Below, one piece after another: positions 25,248 through 35,084 of a DNA stretch of 64,000 nucleotides. The notes beneath the pieces are model-generated. The model saw only the letters and a list, made by a program, of their open reading frames with translations, did not search any database and was not told where the DNA came from. Position numbers and translations under genes: made by a program. Every line of letters begins with the position of its first letter. The stretch's first letter is position 1. Source of the DNA: Verrucomicrobiaceae bacterium UBA1938 (GTDB lineage: Bacteria > Verrucomicrobiota > Verrucomicrobiia > Verrucomicrobiales > Verrucomicrobiaceae); assembly GCA_002336895.1 (NCBI GenBank), contig DDFC01000042.1, positions 186,001 through 250,000 on the forward strand. The letters are read 5' to 3'.

Positions 25248-25898
25248 ATGACCACGACGACCGCCATCATCCTTAGCATTGCCTCCGGCTATCTTTGCGG
25301 CTCGGTGCCGTTTGGCTACCTCGCAGGACGGCTCAAAGGAATCGACATCCGCCAGCATGGTAGCGGCAACATCGGGGCCACCAATGCCATCCGCGTGCTG
25401 GGGAAGGGGATCGGCATTCCGGTCTTCATTCTCGACATGGTCAAAGGCTGGCTGCCAGTGTGGCTGGCGGCGGGCTGGATCGCCCAGACGGGGGCCGTGC
25501 CTGAGGTGGTTTCCATTGGCAAGGTGCTGGCTGGCTTTGCCGCTGTGCTCGGCCACATGTTCACCTTCTGGCTGGGATTCAAAGGCGGCAAGGGCATCGC
25601 CACGACCGGCGGTGTGCTCTTTGGCATTTCCAAGGCGGGTATGCTCGGCGGCTGGATCGGCTTCCTGACCTTTCTCTTTGCCTTCCGCTATGTGTCGCTC
25701 GGCTCGCTGGCGGCAGCGGTGGGCGTGCCCACGGCCATGGCCATTCAGATGTATCGTGAGGGGCAGTGGGACTTTGTGCTTCTCGGCTTTGGCATCGTGG
25801 TCATGATCCTGGCCTTTGTCCGCCACCGCTCAAACATCCAGCGCCTGCTGGCAGGCACGGAGAACAAGGCCTTCACCAAAAAGAAGCCGCAGTCATGA
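25248..25898 (+). CDS. plsY: Glycerol-3-phosphate acyltransferase PlsY
   Basis: This 216-residue inner-membrane enzyme transfers an acyl group from acyl-phosphate to glycerol-3-phosphate, the first step of phospholipid synthesis. It has about five TM segments and the PlsY motifs GSVPFGYLAGRLKGIDIR, HGSGNIGATNAIR and GFKGGKGIATTGG. The ATG at 25248 fits the family N-terminus. A strong AGGAGG (25228-25233) lies 14 bases upstream, an unusually long spacing. The in-frame GTG at 25233 overlaps that AGGAGG and is unlikely. It overlaps gpsA by 4 bp (ATGA), pairing the two enzymes that make and use glycerol-3-phosphate. Confidence 0.93.
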   Translation: MTTTTAIILSIASGYLCGSVPFGYLAGRLKGIDIRQHGSGNIGATNAIRVLGKGIGIPVFILDMVKGWLPVWLAAGWIAQTGAVPEVVSIGKVLAGFAAVLGHMFTFWLGFKGGKGIATTGGVLFGISKAGMLGGWIGFLTFLFAFRYVSLGSLAAAVGVPTAMAIQMYREGQWDFVLLGFGIVVMILAFVRHRSNIQRLLAGTENKAFTKKKPQS

Positions 25899-26896
25899 TC
25901 CAGAGCGCCACAGTCATCGGTGCCGGGAGCTGGGGCACTGCATTAGCCGCGCTGTTGTCATGGCGCGGCCTGGACGTGCAGTTCTGGGGCCGAGATGCCG
26001 AGCTGATGGCGCAGATCCGCGACACGCGCCGCAGCACCCGCTATCTGCCGGATCTGGAGCTGCCATCGCAGGTGCGGGTGACGTCGGATCTCGCCGCGCT
26101 GCAGCCTGCGGACATGCTCGTTTTTGTCATCCCATCCAAGGCCATGCTCAGCACGGCGCAGCTCGTGGCGCAGAGCGGCGCAGCTGCACGTGCCAAGGTG
26201 CTGGTGTCATGCTCAAAGGGCATAGAGCTGGAAACCGGCCGCCGCATGAGCGAGCTCATTGGCTCCGCGATTCCCGGCGTGCCGCTGGCGGTGCTCACCG
26301 GGCCTAACCACGCTGAGGAAGTGGCGCGCCAGATGGCCACCGCCGCTGTGGTGGCCTGCGCGGACGGAGAAATCGCCAAAGCGGTGCAGGCCTGCTTCAC
26401 GCTGCCGTTCTTCCGCAGCTACACCACCGACGACATCGTGGGCGCTGAATGGGCCGGAGCCATGAAGAACCCCTATGCCATCGCTGCTGGCATCGCCCAC
26501 GGGCTGAAGATGGGGGACAACACCCTCGCTGCGCTCGTCACCCGCGCACTGGCGGAAATGGTGCGCCTGGGCGTGGCCGAAGGCGGCAAGGTCGAGACCT
26601 TTTATGGACTCAGCGGTGTGGGCGACCTCATGGGCACCTGCTATTCCGAGCACAGCCGCAATCACCGCGTGGGCATGATGCTGGGGCAGGGCAGGCCGCT
26701 GGATGAGATCATTTCCAGCACCCGTATGGTGGCCGAGGGCGTGCTGAACACCGCCAGCCTGCACCGTGCCGCCCAGGCACGCGGCGTGCGCATGCCGCTG
26801 CTGGATGAGATCAACGCCGTGCTGCACGAGGGCAAGTCGCCCAAGGAAGGAATGCGCGCGCTGTTTTCACGCGATCCCCGACCGGAGGCAGATTGA
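25895..26896 (+). CDS. gpsA: Glycerol-3-phosphate dehydrogenase [NAD(P)+]
   Basis: This 333-residue enzyme reduces dihydroxyacetone phosphate to sn-glycerol-3-phosphate for phospholipid synthesis. The N-terminal dinucleotide fold starts VIGAGSWGTALAALLS, a textbook GxGxxG loop. Family motifs follow: LTGPNHAEEVARQM, GAEWAGAMKNPYAIAAG (catalytic Lys region) and GLSGVGDLMGTCYSEHSRNH. The length is normal. Its start overlaps the plsY stop, and the methyltransferase gene begins 6 bp after its own stop, so the three are probably co-transcribed. Confidence 0.95.
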   Translation: MIQSATVIGAGSWGTALAALLSWRGLDVQFWGRDAELMAQIRDTRRSTRYLPDLELPSQVRVTSDLAALQPADMLVFVIPSKAMLSTAQLVAQSGAAARAKVLVSCSKGIELETGRRMSELIGSAIPGVPLAVLTGPNHAEEVARQMATAAVVACADGEIAKAVQACFTLPFFRSYTTDDIVGAEWAGAMKNPYAIAAGIAHGLKMGDNTLAALVTRALAEMVRLGVAEGGKVETFYGLSGVGDLMGTCYSEHSRNHRVGMMLGQGRPLDEIISSTRMVAEGVLNTASLHRAAQARGVRMPLLDEINAVLHEGKSPKEGMRALFSRDPRPEAD

Positions 26897-26902
26897 TTTT
26901 CC

Positions 26903-27763
26903 ATGGCTGATACAAACGGTTACGAACTCCTCGACAGCGGCTCCTTCCAGAAGCTGGAGCGCTTTGGCAATGTGGTGCTCTCACGGCCCTGCGCGCAGGC
27001 GGTCTGGCGGCAGACGCTGTCCAAGGCGGACTGGCAGCAGGTGACAGCCACCTTTTTCCGCGACGGCGGCAACCAGTGGCGCGGACGTGACAAACTGCCC
27101 GAGACGTGGGTGATCGAAGTGGACGGCACCAAATTCCAGCTCAGCTCCACCGATTTTGGCCATCTGGGCATCTTCCCCGAACAGCGCGACCAGTGGCGTC
27201 GCATCCGCACGGTGTGCTCGGAATATGCCAAAAAGCACAACCGCCCGGCGCGTGTACTCAACCTCTTTGCCTACTCCGGCGGCAGCACGCTGGCCGCTGC
27301 GCATGCGGGTGCTGAGGTGTGCCATGTGGACGCCTCCAAAGGCATGGTGGACTGGGCGCGCAAGAACGCAGCCATCAATGGCCTGGAAGAGAAGCCGGTG
27401 CGCTGGATCGTGGATGACGTGACGAAGTTTCTGGAGCGCGAGCTGCGGCGTGACCGTCAGTACGACCTGCTCATCCTCGACCCGCCCAGCTATGGTCGTG
27501 GGGCCAAAGGGGAGGTCTTTAAAATCGAAAACGACCTGCCTCCGCTGCTCACGCTGCTGGGCAGGCTCATCTCTCCCCAGCCGCTGGGGGTGCTGCTCTC
27601 CTGCCACACGCCGGAGCTCACGCCCATCTCCCTGCATCATCTGCTGCTGCAGCAGTTTGGCCGCAGCGGCGGCAAGGTGGAGCAGGGCGAAATGCAGCTG
27701 CGCGGCGGCACCAGTGTGCTGCCTGTGCCCAGTGGCAGCTATGCGTGGTGGCTGGCTGATTGA
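26903..27763 (+). CDS. Class I SAM-dependent methyltransferase (RlmI/RlmK-like)
   Basis: This 286-residue protein matches the catalytic part of the rRNA large-subunit methyltransferase group (COG1092-like). Motif I is LNLFAYSGGSTLAAAHAG, followed by HVDASKGMVDWARKNAAING for SAM binding, and motif IV is LLILDPPSYGRG, typical of cytosine-C5/RlmI-type enzymes. The N-terminal ~110 residues are beta-rich and lack a clear PUA domain, so it is shorter than RlmI (~396 residues). It follows gpsA by 6 bp. The target, presumably rRNA, is not certain. Confidence 0.85.
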   Translation: MADTNGYELLDSGSFQKLERFGNVVLSRPCAQAVWRQTLSKADWQQVTATFFRDGGNQWRGRDKLPETWVIEVDGTKFQLSSTDFGHLGIFPEQRDQWRRIRTVCSEYAKKHNRPARVLNLFAYSGGSTLAAAHAGAEVCHVDASKGMVDWARKNAAINGLEEKPVRWIVDDVTKFLERELRRDRQYDLLILDPPSYGRGAKGEVFKIENDLPPLLTLLGRLISPQPLGVLLSCHTPELTPISLHHLLLQQFGRSGGKVEQGEMQLRGGTSVLPVPSGSYAWWLAD

Positions 27764-27802
27764 GCATTCGACATTCCTCCTCCGGCATCCGACACTGCCG
27801 CA

Positions 27803-28723
27803 ATGCTCGCCTTTTTCCTCCGCCGCGCCTTCAGCAGCGTGATCGTGATCTTCTGTGTGATCTCGATCACCTTTGTGCTGGCGCGGATCACTCCGGGCGG
27901 CCCTTTTGACAAGGAGAAAGAGCCGCCGAAGCATGTGAAGGAGGCGCTGGAGAAAAAGTACAAGCTCAGCGGCACCCTGTGGCAGCAGTACACCTCCTAT
28001 GTCTCCTCGCTGGCGCATCTGGACCTGGGGCTTTCCACCAAATACCGCGACTGGAGCGTAGCCGAGCTGCTGAAGCAGAAGATGCCCAATTCCTTTGCGC
28101 TGGGCGCACTGGCCTTTGTGATCGCGAGCTGTGCCGGTGTCACGCTCGGTAGTTTGGCGGCGATGAAGCGCGACACCTGGATCGACCGCTCCGCCATGTT
28201 CGGTGCGCTGTTGACCATCTCCATCCCGTCCTTCATCAGCGGGCCGTTTTTGATCGCCATCTTTGCGCTCGGGCTGGGCTGGCTGCCGGTGGGCGGCTGG
28301 GGCACGCTGCAGCAGATGATCCTGCCAGGGCTCTGCCTCGCCGCGCCCTACATCGCCTACGTGGCGCGGCTGATGCGCAACAGCCTGCTGGATGTGCTGA
28401 AGAGTGATTTTCTGCGCACCGCGCGCGCCAAGGGGCTGAGCGAGACGCAGGCCGTGGTGAGGCATGCGGTCAAGGTGGCCATCCTGCCCGTGGTCACCTT
28501 TCTCGGGCCGCTGGCGGCGCATCTGCTCACGGGATCGATGATCGTGGAGAACGTCTTCAACATCTCTGGTGCGGGGATGGTCTTTGTGAACTCGATCCAG
28601 AACCGCGATGTCTTCCTGCTCGGCGGGGCGGTCATCGTGTACTGCGTGCTGCTAGTGCTCTTCAATCTCCTTGTGGACGTGATGTACACGCTGCTGGACA
28701 AACGCATCAAGCTCTATGCCTGA
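27803..28723 (+). CDS. ABC transporter permease, DppB/OppB type
   Basis: This 306-residue inner-membrane permease has six TM segments and the N-terminal signature of peptide/nickel permeases (MLAFFLRRAFSSVIVIFCVI, then LARITPGGPFD). The cytoplasmic EAA loop, the contact for the ATPase, is RTARAKGLSETQAVVRHAVK. It pairs with the DppC-like permease whose start overlaps its end by 8 bp. No substrate-binding protein or ATPase gene is next to the pair, so those partners must be encoded elsewhere. The substrate (peptide or other) is unknown. Confidence 0.92.
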   Translation: MLAFFLRRAFSSVIVIFCVISITFVLARITPGGPFDKEKEPPKHVKEALEKKYKLSGTLWQQYTSYVSSLAHLDLGLSTKYRDWSVAELLKQKMPNSFALGALAFVIASCAGVTLGSLAAMKRDTWIDRSAMFGALLTISIPSFISGPFLIAIFALGLGWLPVGGWGTLQQMILPGLCLAAPYIAYVARLMRNSLLDVLKSDFLRTARAKGLSETQAVVRHAVKVAILPVVTFLGPLAAHLLTGSMIVENVFNISGAGMVFVNSIQNRDVFLLGGAVIVYCVLLVLFNLLVDVMYTLLDKRIKLYA

Positions 28724-29672
28724 AGCCGCATCCATCGCGAGGCCGGACGGCTGGCAGATTTTGAAGCGCAACCGCACGGCGCTCATCGCGCTCGGGTTTC
28801 TCGCGGGCCTGTCCCTTGTCGCCATCGTGGTGCCCATGCTGCTTCCTGAGGCGCTGAAGCTCACCAGTAGCAATTCATTCGTGCCGCCTTCGGCAGCGCA
28901 CTATTTGGGCACGGATGTGAACGGGCAGGATATGCTCTACCGCCTGCTCTCCGGCGCGCGTGTGTCCCTCGGTGTGGGGCTGGTGGGCGCGCTGATCAGC
29001 CTCGGCATCGGCACACTGTACGGAATGATCAGCGGCTATGCCGGCGGGCGCATTGATGGTGTGATGATGCGCACCATCGAGGTGCTGCAGTCGGTGCCGC
29101 GCATCCTCTTCATCATGATCCTCATCGCCGCGCTGGATGATTACGTCAAGGAGTGGGTGGATGGCTGGCGGTTCTCTGCCGAAGCGAAAGGCTGGGCATG
29201 GACAGCCAAAGCGATGACGGACTTGAAGGCCTATTCCAAAGTGATGGTGATGGTCGTTTCCCTCGGTCTGGTGGAATGGCTGACGATGGCGCGCATCGTG
29301 CGCGGCCAGGTGCTGGTGCTGCGGGAGATGACCTTTGTCACGGCAGCCCGCGCCATGGGACAAAGCCCCTGGGGCGTGCTCTGGCGGCACCTGCTGCCCA
29401 ATCTGAGCACCATCATCCTCACCTACCTCACACTCACCATTCCAGCGGTGATATTGGATGAATCCCTCCTCAGCTTCCTCGGCCTCGGCATCGAAGACCC
29501 CGCCGCCAGCTGGGGCTCCCTGCTCAAGGATGGCGCGCAGGTTATCAATCCCATCGAGAGCAAGTGGTGGCTGCTCGTCTTTCCTGCACTGCTCATGTCA
29601 GCCAGCCTCCTCGCGCTGAACTTCCTCGGCGATGGACTGAGAGACGCTTTTGATCCGAAGAGCGGGGAGTGA
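28716..29672 (+). CDS. ABC transporter permease, DppC/OppC type
   Basis: This 318-residue permease is the partner of the DppB-like protein. An N-terminal cytoplasmic segment (GWQILKRNRTALIALGFL) leads into TM1, then a periplasmic loop with HYLGTDVNGQDMLYRLLSGA, a hallmark of the OppC family. The EAA loop reads VTAARAMGQSPWGVLWRHLL. Compared with typical OppC proteins there is an insertion of roughly 35 residues between TM segments (about 145-180: YVKEWVDGWRFSAEAKGWAW and following), also seen in some YejE-like permeases. It overlaps dppB-like by 8 bp. Confidence 0.92.
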   Translation: MPEAASIARPDGWQILKRNRTALIALGFLAGLSLVAIVVPMLLPEALKLTSSNSFVPPSAAHYLGTDVNGQDMLYRLLSGARVSLGVGLVGALISLGIGTLYGMISGYAGGRIDGVMMRTIEVLQSVPRILFIMILIAALDDYVKEWVDGWRFSAEAKGWAWTAKAMTDLKAYSKVMVMVVSLGLVEWLTMARIVRGQVLVLREMTFVTAARAMGQSPWGVLWRHLLPNLSTIILTYLTLTIPAVILDESLLSFLGLGIEDPAASWGSLLKDGAQVINPIESKWWLLVFPALLMSASLLALNFLGDGLRDAFDPKSGE

Positions 29673-29679
29673 TCTGGCT

Positions 29680-30249
29680 TCAGTTCGCTGCCTCGTCCTG
29701 CGCGTTGTCGTCTTCAAAATCCTCCTGGCTCAGCGCGTCTCCCAGCTTTTCCATGTAAACATCCATGTCCGCCTCATTGATGGCCTGCTGCGCGGCATGT
29801 TCGTCTTCATCCAGCACCCACAGGCGCTCGGAGATCGAGATCTCAAACTCGGTGGTCTGCACCACCATGCGTCCATTGAAGTCGCTGAACCATTCCAGGT
29901 AAAGGGCATTCGCCCACATCCAGGGGATCTCATGCAGCCGCTCTTCCTTGATCGCCTGCATCCATTCCTCTTCGGGTGCCAGCAGCTTCTTCACCCGCTG
30001 CGAGGCGGTGATGTCTCCCACCGAGCCCGTTTGATGGAGTCGCAATCCTTTGTCATACTCAGGCTGTGCCTCTGGGTTCGGATTCACAAAGGTGAGCTTT
30101 GAGCCCGCTACATCCGGCCAGGCATCACCGCTTAAATCGAGCGTCATCGGCTCATCGTGCCCCAGCAGCCAGATCTTTCCGGTCACCCGGCCTTTGACGG
30201 TGTTGTCGATCTCGCCACGCACAATGCATTTGTTGGGTCTCCAAGCCAT
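29680..30249 (-). CDS. Hypothetical acidic protein
   Basis: This 189-residue soluble protein is not recognised. It begins MAWRPNKCIVRGEIDNTVKG, a beta-strand-rich half, and ends with a strongly acidic helical tail (LSQEDFEDDNAQDEAAN). The open frame extends further upstream, but the ATG at 30249 is chosen because the upstream translation is Cys/His-rich and not protein-like. No signal peptide or TM segment is seen. It converges with the dppC-like gene (7 bp gap) and lies downstream of polA on the same strand. Confidence 0.7.
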   Translation of the reverse strand: MAWRPNKCIVRGEIDNTVKGRVTGKIWLLGHDEPMTLDLSGDAWPDVAGSKLTFVNPNPEAQPEYDKGLRLHQTGSVGDITASQRVKKLLAPEEEWMQAIKEERLHEIPWMWANALYLEWFSDFNGRMVVQTTEFEISISERLWVLDEDEHAAQQAINEADMDVYMEKLGDALSQEDFEDDNAQDEAAN

Positions 30250-30361
30250 GATGGGGAAAAGAGCGTGTGTGTGAGCCGCCGCAAGCGGTTCAATGGAACA
30301 AAGGGAGAAGAAACAAGGCTGTTTGAAACAGGCATGCCAGCAGCGGTATGTCCGGCATGCC

Positions 30362-33163
30362 TCAATGCGCCTGCAGCCAGTTCTGGCCAGTGCCAGCCTC
30401 GACTTCCACGGGCACACCTTCCAGCGGCAGGGCGTTTTTCATGGCTTCGAGGATGATGGCGCGTGCCTGTTCGACTTCACTTGCGGGCATTTCGAAGAGC
30501 AGTTCGTCGTGCACCTGGAGGAGCATGCGGGTTTGCAGGCCGGCCTTGGTGAGCGCGGCGTCCACGTGGATCATGGCCAGCTTGATCATGTCGGCGGCGG
30601 TGCCCTGGATGGGCGTGTTCATGGCCACGCGCTCGGCTTGGCCGCGCACGGTGGCATTGGCGCTGGTGAGGTCGCGGATGATGCGTCGGCGGCCTGTGAG
30701 AGTCTCCACGTAGCCGCTCTTTTTGGCATCTTCGACGATCTTCTCCATGAAGCGCTTGATGCCCGGGAACTGCTTGAAGTAGTTTTCGATGATGGTGGCG
30801 GCCTCTCCGCGCGGGATGCCGAGGCGCTGGCTCAGGCCAAAGGCGGAGATGCCGTAGATGATTCCAAAGTTCACCATCTTGGCGGTGCGGCGCATTTCGG
30901 GCAGCACGCCGTCGAGTTCCACCCCATAGACGCGGGCGGCGGTGGCCTGATGAATGTCGTGGCCGTTGGCAAAGGCTTCGATCATGGCCTTGTCTCCGCT
31001 GAGGGAGGCCATCACGCGCAGCTCGATCTGCGAATAGTCCGCGCTCATGAGCACCCAGCCGTCGAAGCCGGGAACGAAGGCCTTGCGGATTTCACGGCCG
31101 AGGTCGCTGCGGATGGGTATGTTCTGCAGGTTCGGATTCGTTGACGCCATGCGGCCCGTGGCGGCCATGAGCTGGTGAAAGGTGGTGTGCACCCGACCCG
31201 TGACCTTGGAGACGGCATGTGGCAGCGCCTCGACGTAGGTGCTGTTCAGCTTGGTCACCTCGCGGTAGTCCAAAATGTCCTGAATGATGGGATGAAGCCC
31301 CACGAGTGACTGCAGCACCTGCTCATTGGTCTGATACTGGCCGGTGGCGGTCTTCTTGGGTTTTTCGAGCAGCTTGAGGCGGTCAAACAGCACCTCGCCG
31401 AGTTGCTTGGGGCTGTTGAGGTTGAAAGGAGCGCCTGCGTATTCCTGAATGCGCTTCTGGAGCTCCTGAGCCTTCTTCTCAAGTTCCAGTCCGTATTCGC
31501 GCAGCGCCTGCACATCGATCTTCACGCCGAAGTTTTCCATCTTCGTCAGCACCGGCAGCAGCGGGCACTCGACCTTGTCGAAGACATACTGCTGCTCCTT
31601 CAATTCAGGGCGCATTTTGGCTGCCAGCTGCCACGTCACATCCGCATCTTCGGCGGCGTAGTCGGCCACTTTGCGCGCATCCTTCTCAGCCACATCGGCC
31701 ATGGTGGCCTGGCTGAAGAGGTCGTCCTTCTCCGTGCCGATGAGGCTGGAAATGGGCACGGGTGTGTAGTGCAGGTACACCTCTGAGAGGTAGTCCATGC
31801 CGTGGCGCTGCTCCGCGTCGATCAGCGAGTGAGCCAGCATGGAATCAAAGAACGGCCCGCTAACCTCCACGCCATGCGCGAGCAGTACACTGAGATCAAA
31901 TTTCAGATTATGCCCGATCTTCTCCACTCCCGGCCGTGTGAGGACATCGCGGAATTCTTCGAGCGCAGCCTTGGCCGCTGCCTTGTCGCGCGGGAAATGC
32001 ACAAACCAGCCTTCATGCGCCTGCCAGGACAGCGCGATGCCGACGATCTGCGTGTCGCGCGGATCGAGGCCCGTGGTCTCCAGGTCAAAGCAGAAGGATG
32101 AAAGTGAAGCAAGCTGCGCGATGAGCTTCTGCCGCTCTTCAGCGGTCTGCACCAGATGATAGGTGTGCGACGTGTCAGCGATGGTGCTGAGCTTGGCCGG
32201 AGTGGGGGCGGCAAAGAGATCGTCCTGCGCAGGTGCCTCTGCAGTCGCGGAGCCCGCAGCCTCCATCTTCCTGCTGCGGCCTGCTTTGAAGTCATCGCCA
32301 TACAGGCGGCGGCCAAGTGCGTTGAACTCGAACTCCGTGAAGAAGGCCTTCAGCACTTCATCATTATGCGGTTTTACCACGAGATCCGCCACCTGCACCT
32401 CATAGGGGGCATCGTGGAAGATGGTGGCCAGTTTCTTGGAGAGCAGGGCTTCCTCTTTGCTGGCCTCCAGCTTCTCCTTCTGCTTGCCTTTGAGCTGCCC
32501 AAGATTGGCCAGCAGATTTTCCACGCTGCCAAACTGCTGGATGAGTGCCGTGGCGGTTTTTTCGCCAAAGCCTTTCACGCCAGGGATGTTGTCCACTGCG
32601 TCTCCCATGAGGCCAAGGATGTCGATGACCTGTTCCGGGCGCTCGATGCCCCAGCGCTCGCACACTTCCTTCACACCGAGGATCTCCGTATCCGCTCCGG
32701 AGCGGCCCGGCTTGTAGATCTTCACATGCTCGGAGACGAGCTGGCCGAAGTCCTTGTCCGGCGTGACCATGAAGGTCTCGATGCCTTCTTTCTCCGCGCG
32801 CTTGGCCATGATGCCGATGATGTCGTCCGCCTCGTAGCCGTCGCGCACGAGGATTGGGATGTTCATGGCCTCCATAAGGCGCTTGATCTGCGGGATGGCC
32901 ATGCTGATGTCCTCCGGCATCTCCTCGCGCTGCGCCTTGTAGGCGGGAAACATCTCGTGGCGCGGCGTGGGTGCCGAGGTGTCCAGCGCCACCGCCAGAT
33001 GCGTTGGCTGCTGGTTTTTGAGGATGTCGAGCAGCGTGTTGGCAAAGCCGTACAGCGCGGACGTGTTCACGCCGTCGCTGGTGCGGATGGGGGCTTTGAT
33101 GAAGGCAAAGTGCGCGCGATAAAGCAGCGCCATGCCATCGAGGAGGAAGAGGCGTTGGGACAT
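30362..33163 (-). CDS. polA: DNA polymerase I
   Basis: This 933-residue repair and replication polymerase fills gaps and removes RNA primers. It has a complete three-domain layout. The 5'-3' exonuclease domain (1-~290) contains DGYEADDIIGIMAKRA and LGLMGDAVDNIPGVKGFGEK. The 3'-5' exonuclease domain (~340-530) keeps DLETTGLD, so proofreading residues appear intact. The polymerase domain (~560-933) has motif A DYSQIELRVMA, motif B RRTAKMVNFGIIYGISAFGL and motif C QVHDELLFE. Length and motifs are normal. It is transcribed alone or with the downstream hypothetical gene. Confidence 0.97.
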   Translation of the reverse strand: MSQRLFLLDGMALLYRAHFAFIKAPIRTSDGVNTSALYGFANTLLDILKNQQPTHLAVALDTSAPTPRHEMFPAYKAQREEMPEDISMAIPQIKRLMEAMNIPILVRDGYEADDIIGIMAKRAEKEGIETFMVTPDKDFGQLVSEHVKIYKPGRSGADTEILGVKEVCERWGIERPEQVIDILGLMGDAVDNIPGVKGFGEKTATALIQQFGSVENLLANLGQLKGKQKEKLEASKEEALLSKKLATIFHDAPYEVQVADLVVKPHNDEVLKAFFTEFEFNALGRRLYGDDFKAGRSRKMEAAGSATAEAPAQDDLFAAPTPAKLSTIADTSHTYHLVQTAEERQKLIAQLASLSSFCFDLETTGLDPRDTQIVGIALSWQAHEGWFVHFPRDKAAAKAALEEFRDVLTRPGVEKIGHNLKFDLSVLLAHGVEVSGPFFDSMLAHSLIDAEQRHGMDYLSEVYLHYTPVPISSLIGTEKDDLFSQATMADVAEKDARKVADYAAEDADVTWQLAAKMRPELKEQQYVFDKVECPLLPVLTKMENFGVKIDVQALREYGLELEKKAQELQKRIQEYAGAPFNLNSPKQLGEVLFDRLKLLEKPKKTATGQYQTNEQVLQSLVGLHPIIQDILDYREVTKLNSTYVEALPHAVSKVTGRVHTTFHQLMAATGRMASTNPNLQNIPIRSDLGREIRKAFVPGFDGWVLMSADYSQIELRVMASLSGDKAMIEAFANGHDIHQATAARVYGVELDGVLPEMRRTAKMVNFGIIYGISAFGLSQRLGIPRGEAATIIENYFKQFPGIKRFMEKIVEDAKKSGYVETLTGRRRIIRDLTSANATVRGQAERVAMNTPIQGTAADMIKLAMIHVDAALTKAGLQTRMLLQVHDELLFEMPASEVEQARAIILEAMKNALPLEGVPVEVEAGTGQNWLQAH

Positions 33164-33203
33164 TCACCCTCAGAGTAGGCGGCAGAGCGGCCTGCGCAAA
33201 TGC

Positions 33204-34898
33204 TCAAGCCCCCTGCAGCGTGATCGCCGCATCCTCCATCGCGCGGCTGGCTTCGGTTTCATCATTGATGACCTGCGTGGCGCCGAGGCGCTTGAGCCGC
33301 TCCACATCGGAGCTGAAGCGGGCACGGGCCAGCACGGAGATGTCCGGGCGATGCTCGCGGATCATGGCCAGCGCCTGGGCATTCACCGTGGCGTCGGGAA
33401 AGGTCAGGGCGACCATGCGGGCATGCTTCAGCTTGGTGAGCTCCCAGGTCTCCTCGTGGCTGGCATCGGCAAAGAGCACAGCCTGCCCCTGTCGCTGCAG
33501 TTGTTGCACGGTCTCGGCGTTCAGCTCCACCACCAGCGTGCGCACACCGGAGTCGAGCAGGGCTTTGTTCACCTTTTCACCTACCGGCCCGTGGCCGCAG
33601 ACGATGGCGTGGTCGGTGATGCCGCTGATACGCTGGCGCAGGTTGCAGCCATCGATCTTCACAGGCTTGCCACGGCCCCAGCCGCGCTTCACCAGCCATT
33701 CGCCGAGCGGAATACCAAACTTCAGCAGGGCGGGGAGCAGCCCCATGGAGAGCGCGCTGGCGGCCAGCAGCGTCTGCTGCGTGTCGTGGCTCCAGAGGTG
33801 TGCGCTGCCGGCGTTTTGCAGTAGCACGAGGGAAAACTCCCCCGCACTGCAAAGGCCGATGCCCGCCAGCAGCGCCTGCTTGTGCACGAGGCCAAGGTAA
33901 CGCGCGATGAAGGTGATGATGAAAGCCTTGCTGATCATCAGAACCGTGGTGATGGCGCAAATGGGCAGCCACAGCGCCAGGGCGGCCTTCACGTCAATCA
34001 TGAGGCCCACGGAGACAAAGAAGAGCGTGAGGAAGAGGTCCTTCAGCGGCATCACATCCGCCAAAATGCGGTGCTTGAAGATGGACTCGCTGACTGCCAG
34101 CCCGGCAACAAACGCGCCCAGCGCCAGCCCCAGTCCGAGCAGCCCGCCGATGAAGGCCAGGCCCACGCAGCTGCCGATGACGGTGAGGGTGAAAAGCTCG
34201 CGGCTGCGCGTGCGCGTCACCGCATTCAGCAGCCAGGGGATGACCCAGCGTGCTGCCACGCCAGCGAGAATGACGAATGCCCCGCCCCGCAGCGCCAGCG
34301 AGCCCAGTCGTGGCATTAGCGCGGTGGATTCCCCCTCATGCGGCAGCAGCAGCGGGAGGAAGAGGAAGAAGACGATGATGAAAAGATCCTGAAAAATCGC
34401 CACCGCCAGCGACATGCGTGCGCCCGGACTGGCCTCCAGGCCCAGGTCCTGAAAGCTCTTCAGGCTCACCGCCGTGGAGCTCATGGCCAGCGCTACGGAG
34501 AGCAGCACCGCCCCCTGCCAGGTGGAGGAATGCAGCGCCATGGAGGCAGCCGCAGCCACTGCCATGCACAGCGCCATCTGCCAGCCCCCGCCCACAAAGG
34601 CCAGGCGGCGCAGAAAGCGCAGCTCTCCGAGGGAGAATTCCAGCCCCAGCGTGAACATGAGCAGCACCACGCCAAACTCCGCCATCTGCGAGACCTGCAC
34701 ATGCGACTCTCCGCCGCCCAGCAGAGTGAGGATGCCGGAGTTCGCAATCAGCACGCCGCAGATGAAGTAACCAGCCAGCAGCGACTGCCTCAAATGCAGC
34801 AGCAGCAGGGACACCAGCACCACGCCCGCAAGCATCAGCGCCAGCAACGCGAAAAGCGGCGGGATGGCGGAGGCGGCAATGGTGAAAGCTGGTATCAT
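33204..34898 (-). CDS. Kef-type cation:proton antiporter with TrkA-N domain
   Basis: This 564-residue protein has an N-terminal monovalent cation:proton antiporter-2 domain of ~11-12 TM segments (about 1-390). Motifs include MAEFGVVLLMFTLGLEFS and LGLALGAFVAGLAVSES. A cytoplasmic RCK/TrkA-N domain follows, starting AIVCGHGPVGEKVNKALLDS (NAD-binding glycine loop) and ending in an Ala/Glu-rich tail. Such proteins exchange K+ or Na+ for protons and are gated by nucleotides or thiol adducts. There is no KefF/KefG partner nearby. Substrate ion not determined. Confidence 0.9.
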   Translation of the reverse strand: MIPAFTIAASAIPPLFALLALMLAGVVLVSLLLLHLRQSLLAGYFICGVLIANSGILTLLGGGESHVQVSQMAEFGVVLLMFTLGLEFSLGELRFLRRLAFVGGGWQMALCMAVAAAASMALHSSTWQGAVLLSVALAMSSTAVSLKSFQDLGLEASPGARMSLAVAIFQDLFIIVFFLFLPLLLPHEGESTALMPRLGSLALRGGAFVILAGVAARWVIPWLLNAVTRTRSRELFTLTVIGSCVGLAFIGGLLGLGLALGAFVAGLAVSESIFKHRILADVMPLKDLFLTLFFVSVGLMIDVKAALALWLPICAITTVLMISKAFIITFIARYLGLVHKQALLAGIGLCSAGEFSLVLLQNAGSAHLWSHDTQQTLLAASALSMGLLPALLKFGIPLGEWLVKRGWGRGKPVKIDGCNLRQRISGITDHAIVCGHGPVGEKVNKALLDSGVRTLVVELNAETVQQLQRQGQAVLFADASHEETWELTKLKHARMVALTFPDATVNAQALAMIREHRPDISVLARARFSSDVERLKRLGATQVINDETEASRAMEDAAITLQGA

Positions 34899-35084
34899 GT
34901 GGTGATTTTCCCTTCGCAGTTTTGGAGTGGCAGATCAAGCACGGATGCAGGGATTGTGCCTCATGTGGATAAATGAAGCACAACTAAAGAAATGATTTAT
35001 CTGACGGGGCAAACCGCCGCTCGATTGAGCAGCGATCGCGCCGGGCATTTTCACGCGACCGCAGGCTGCAGCCCGCGTCATGCT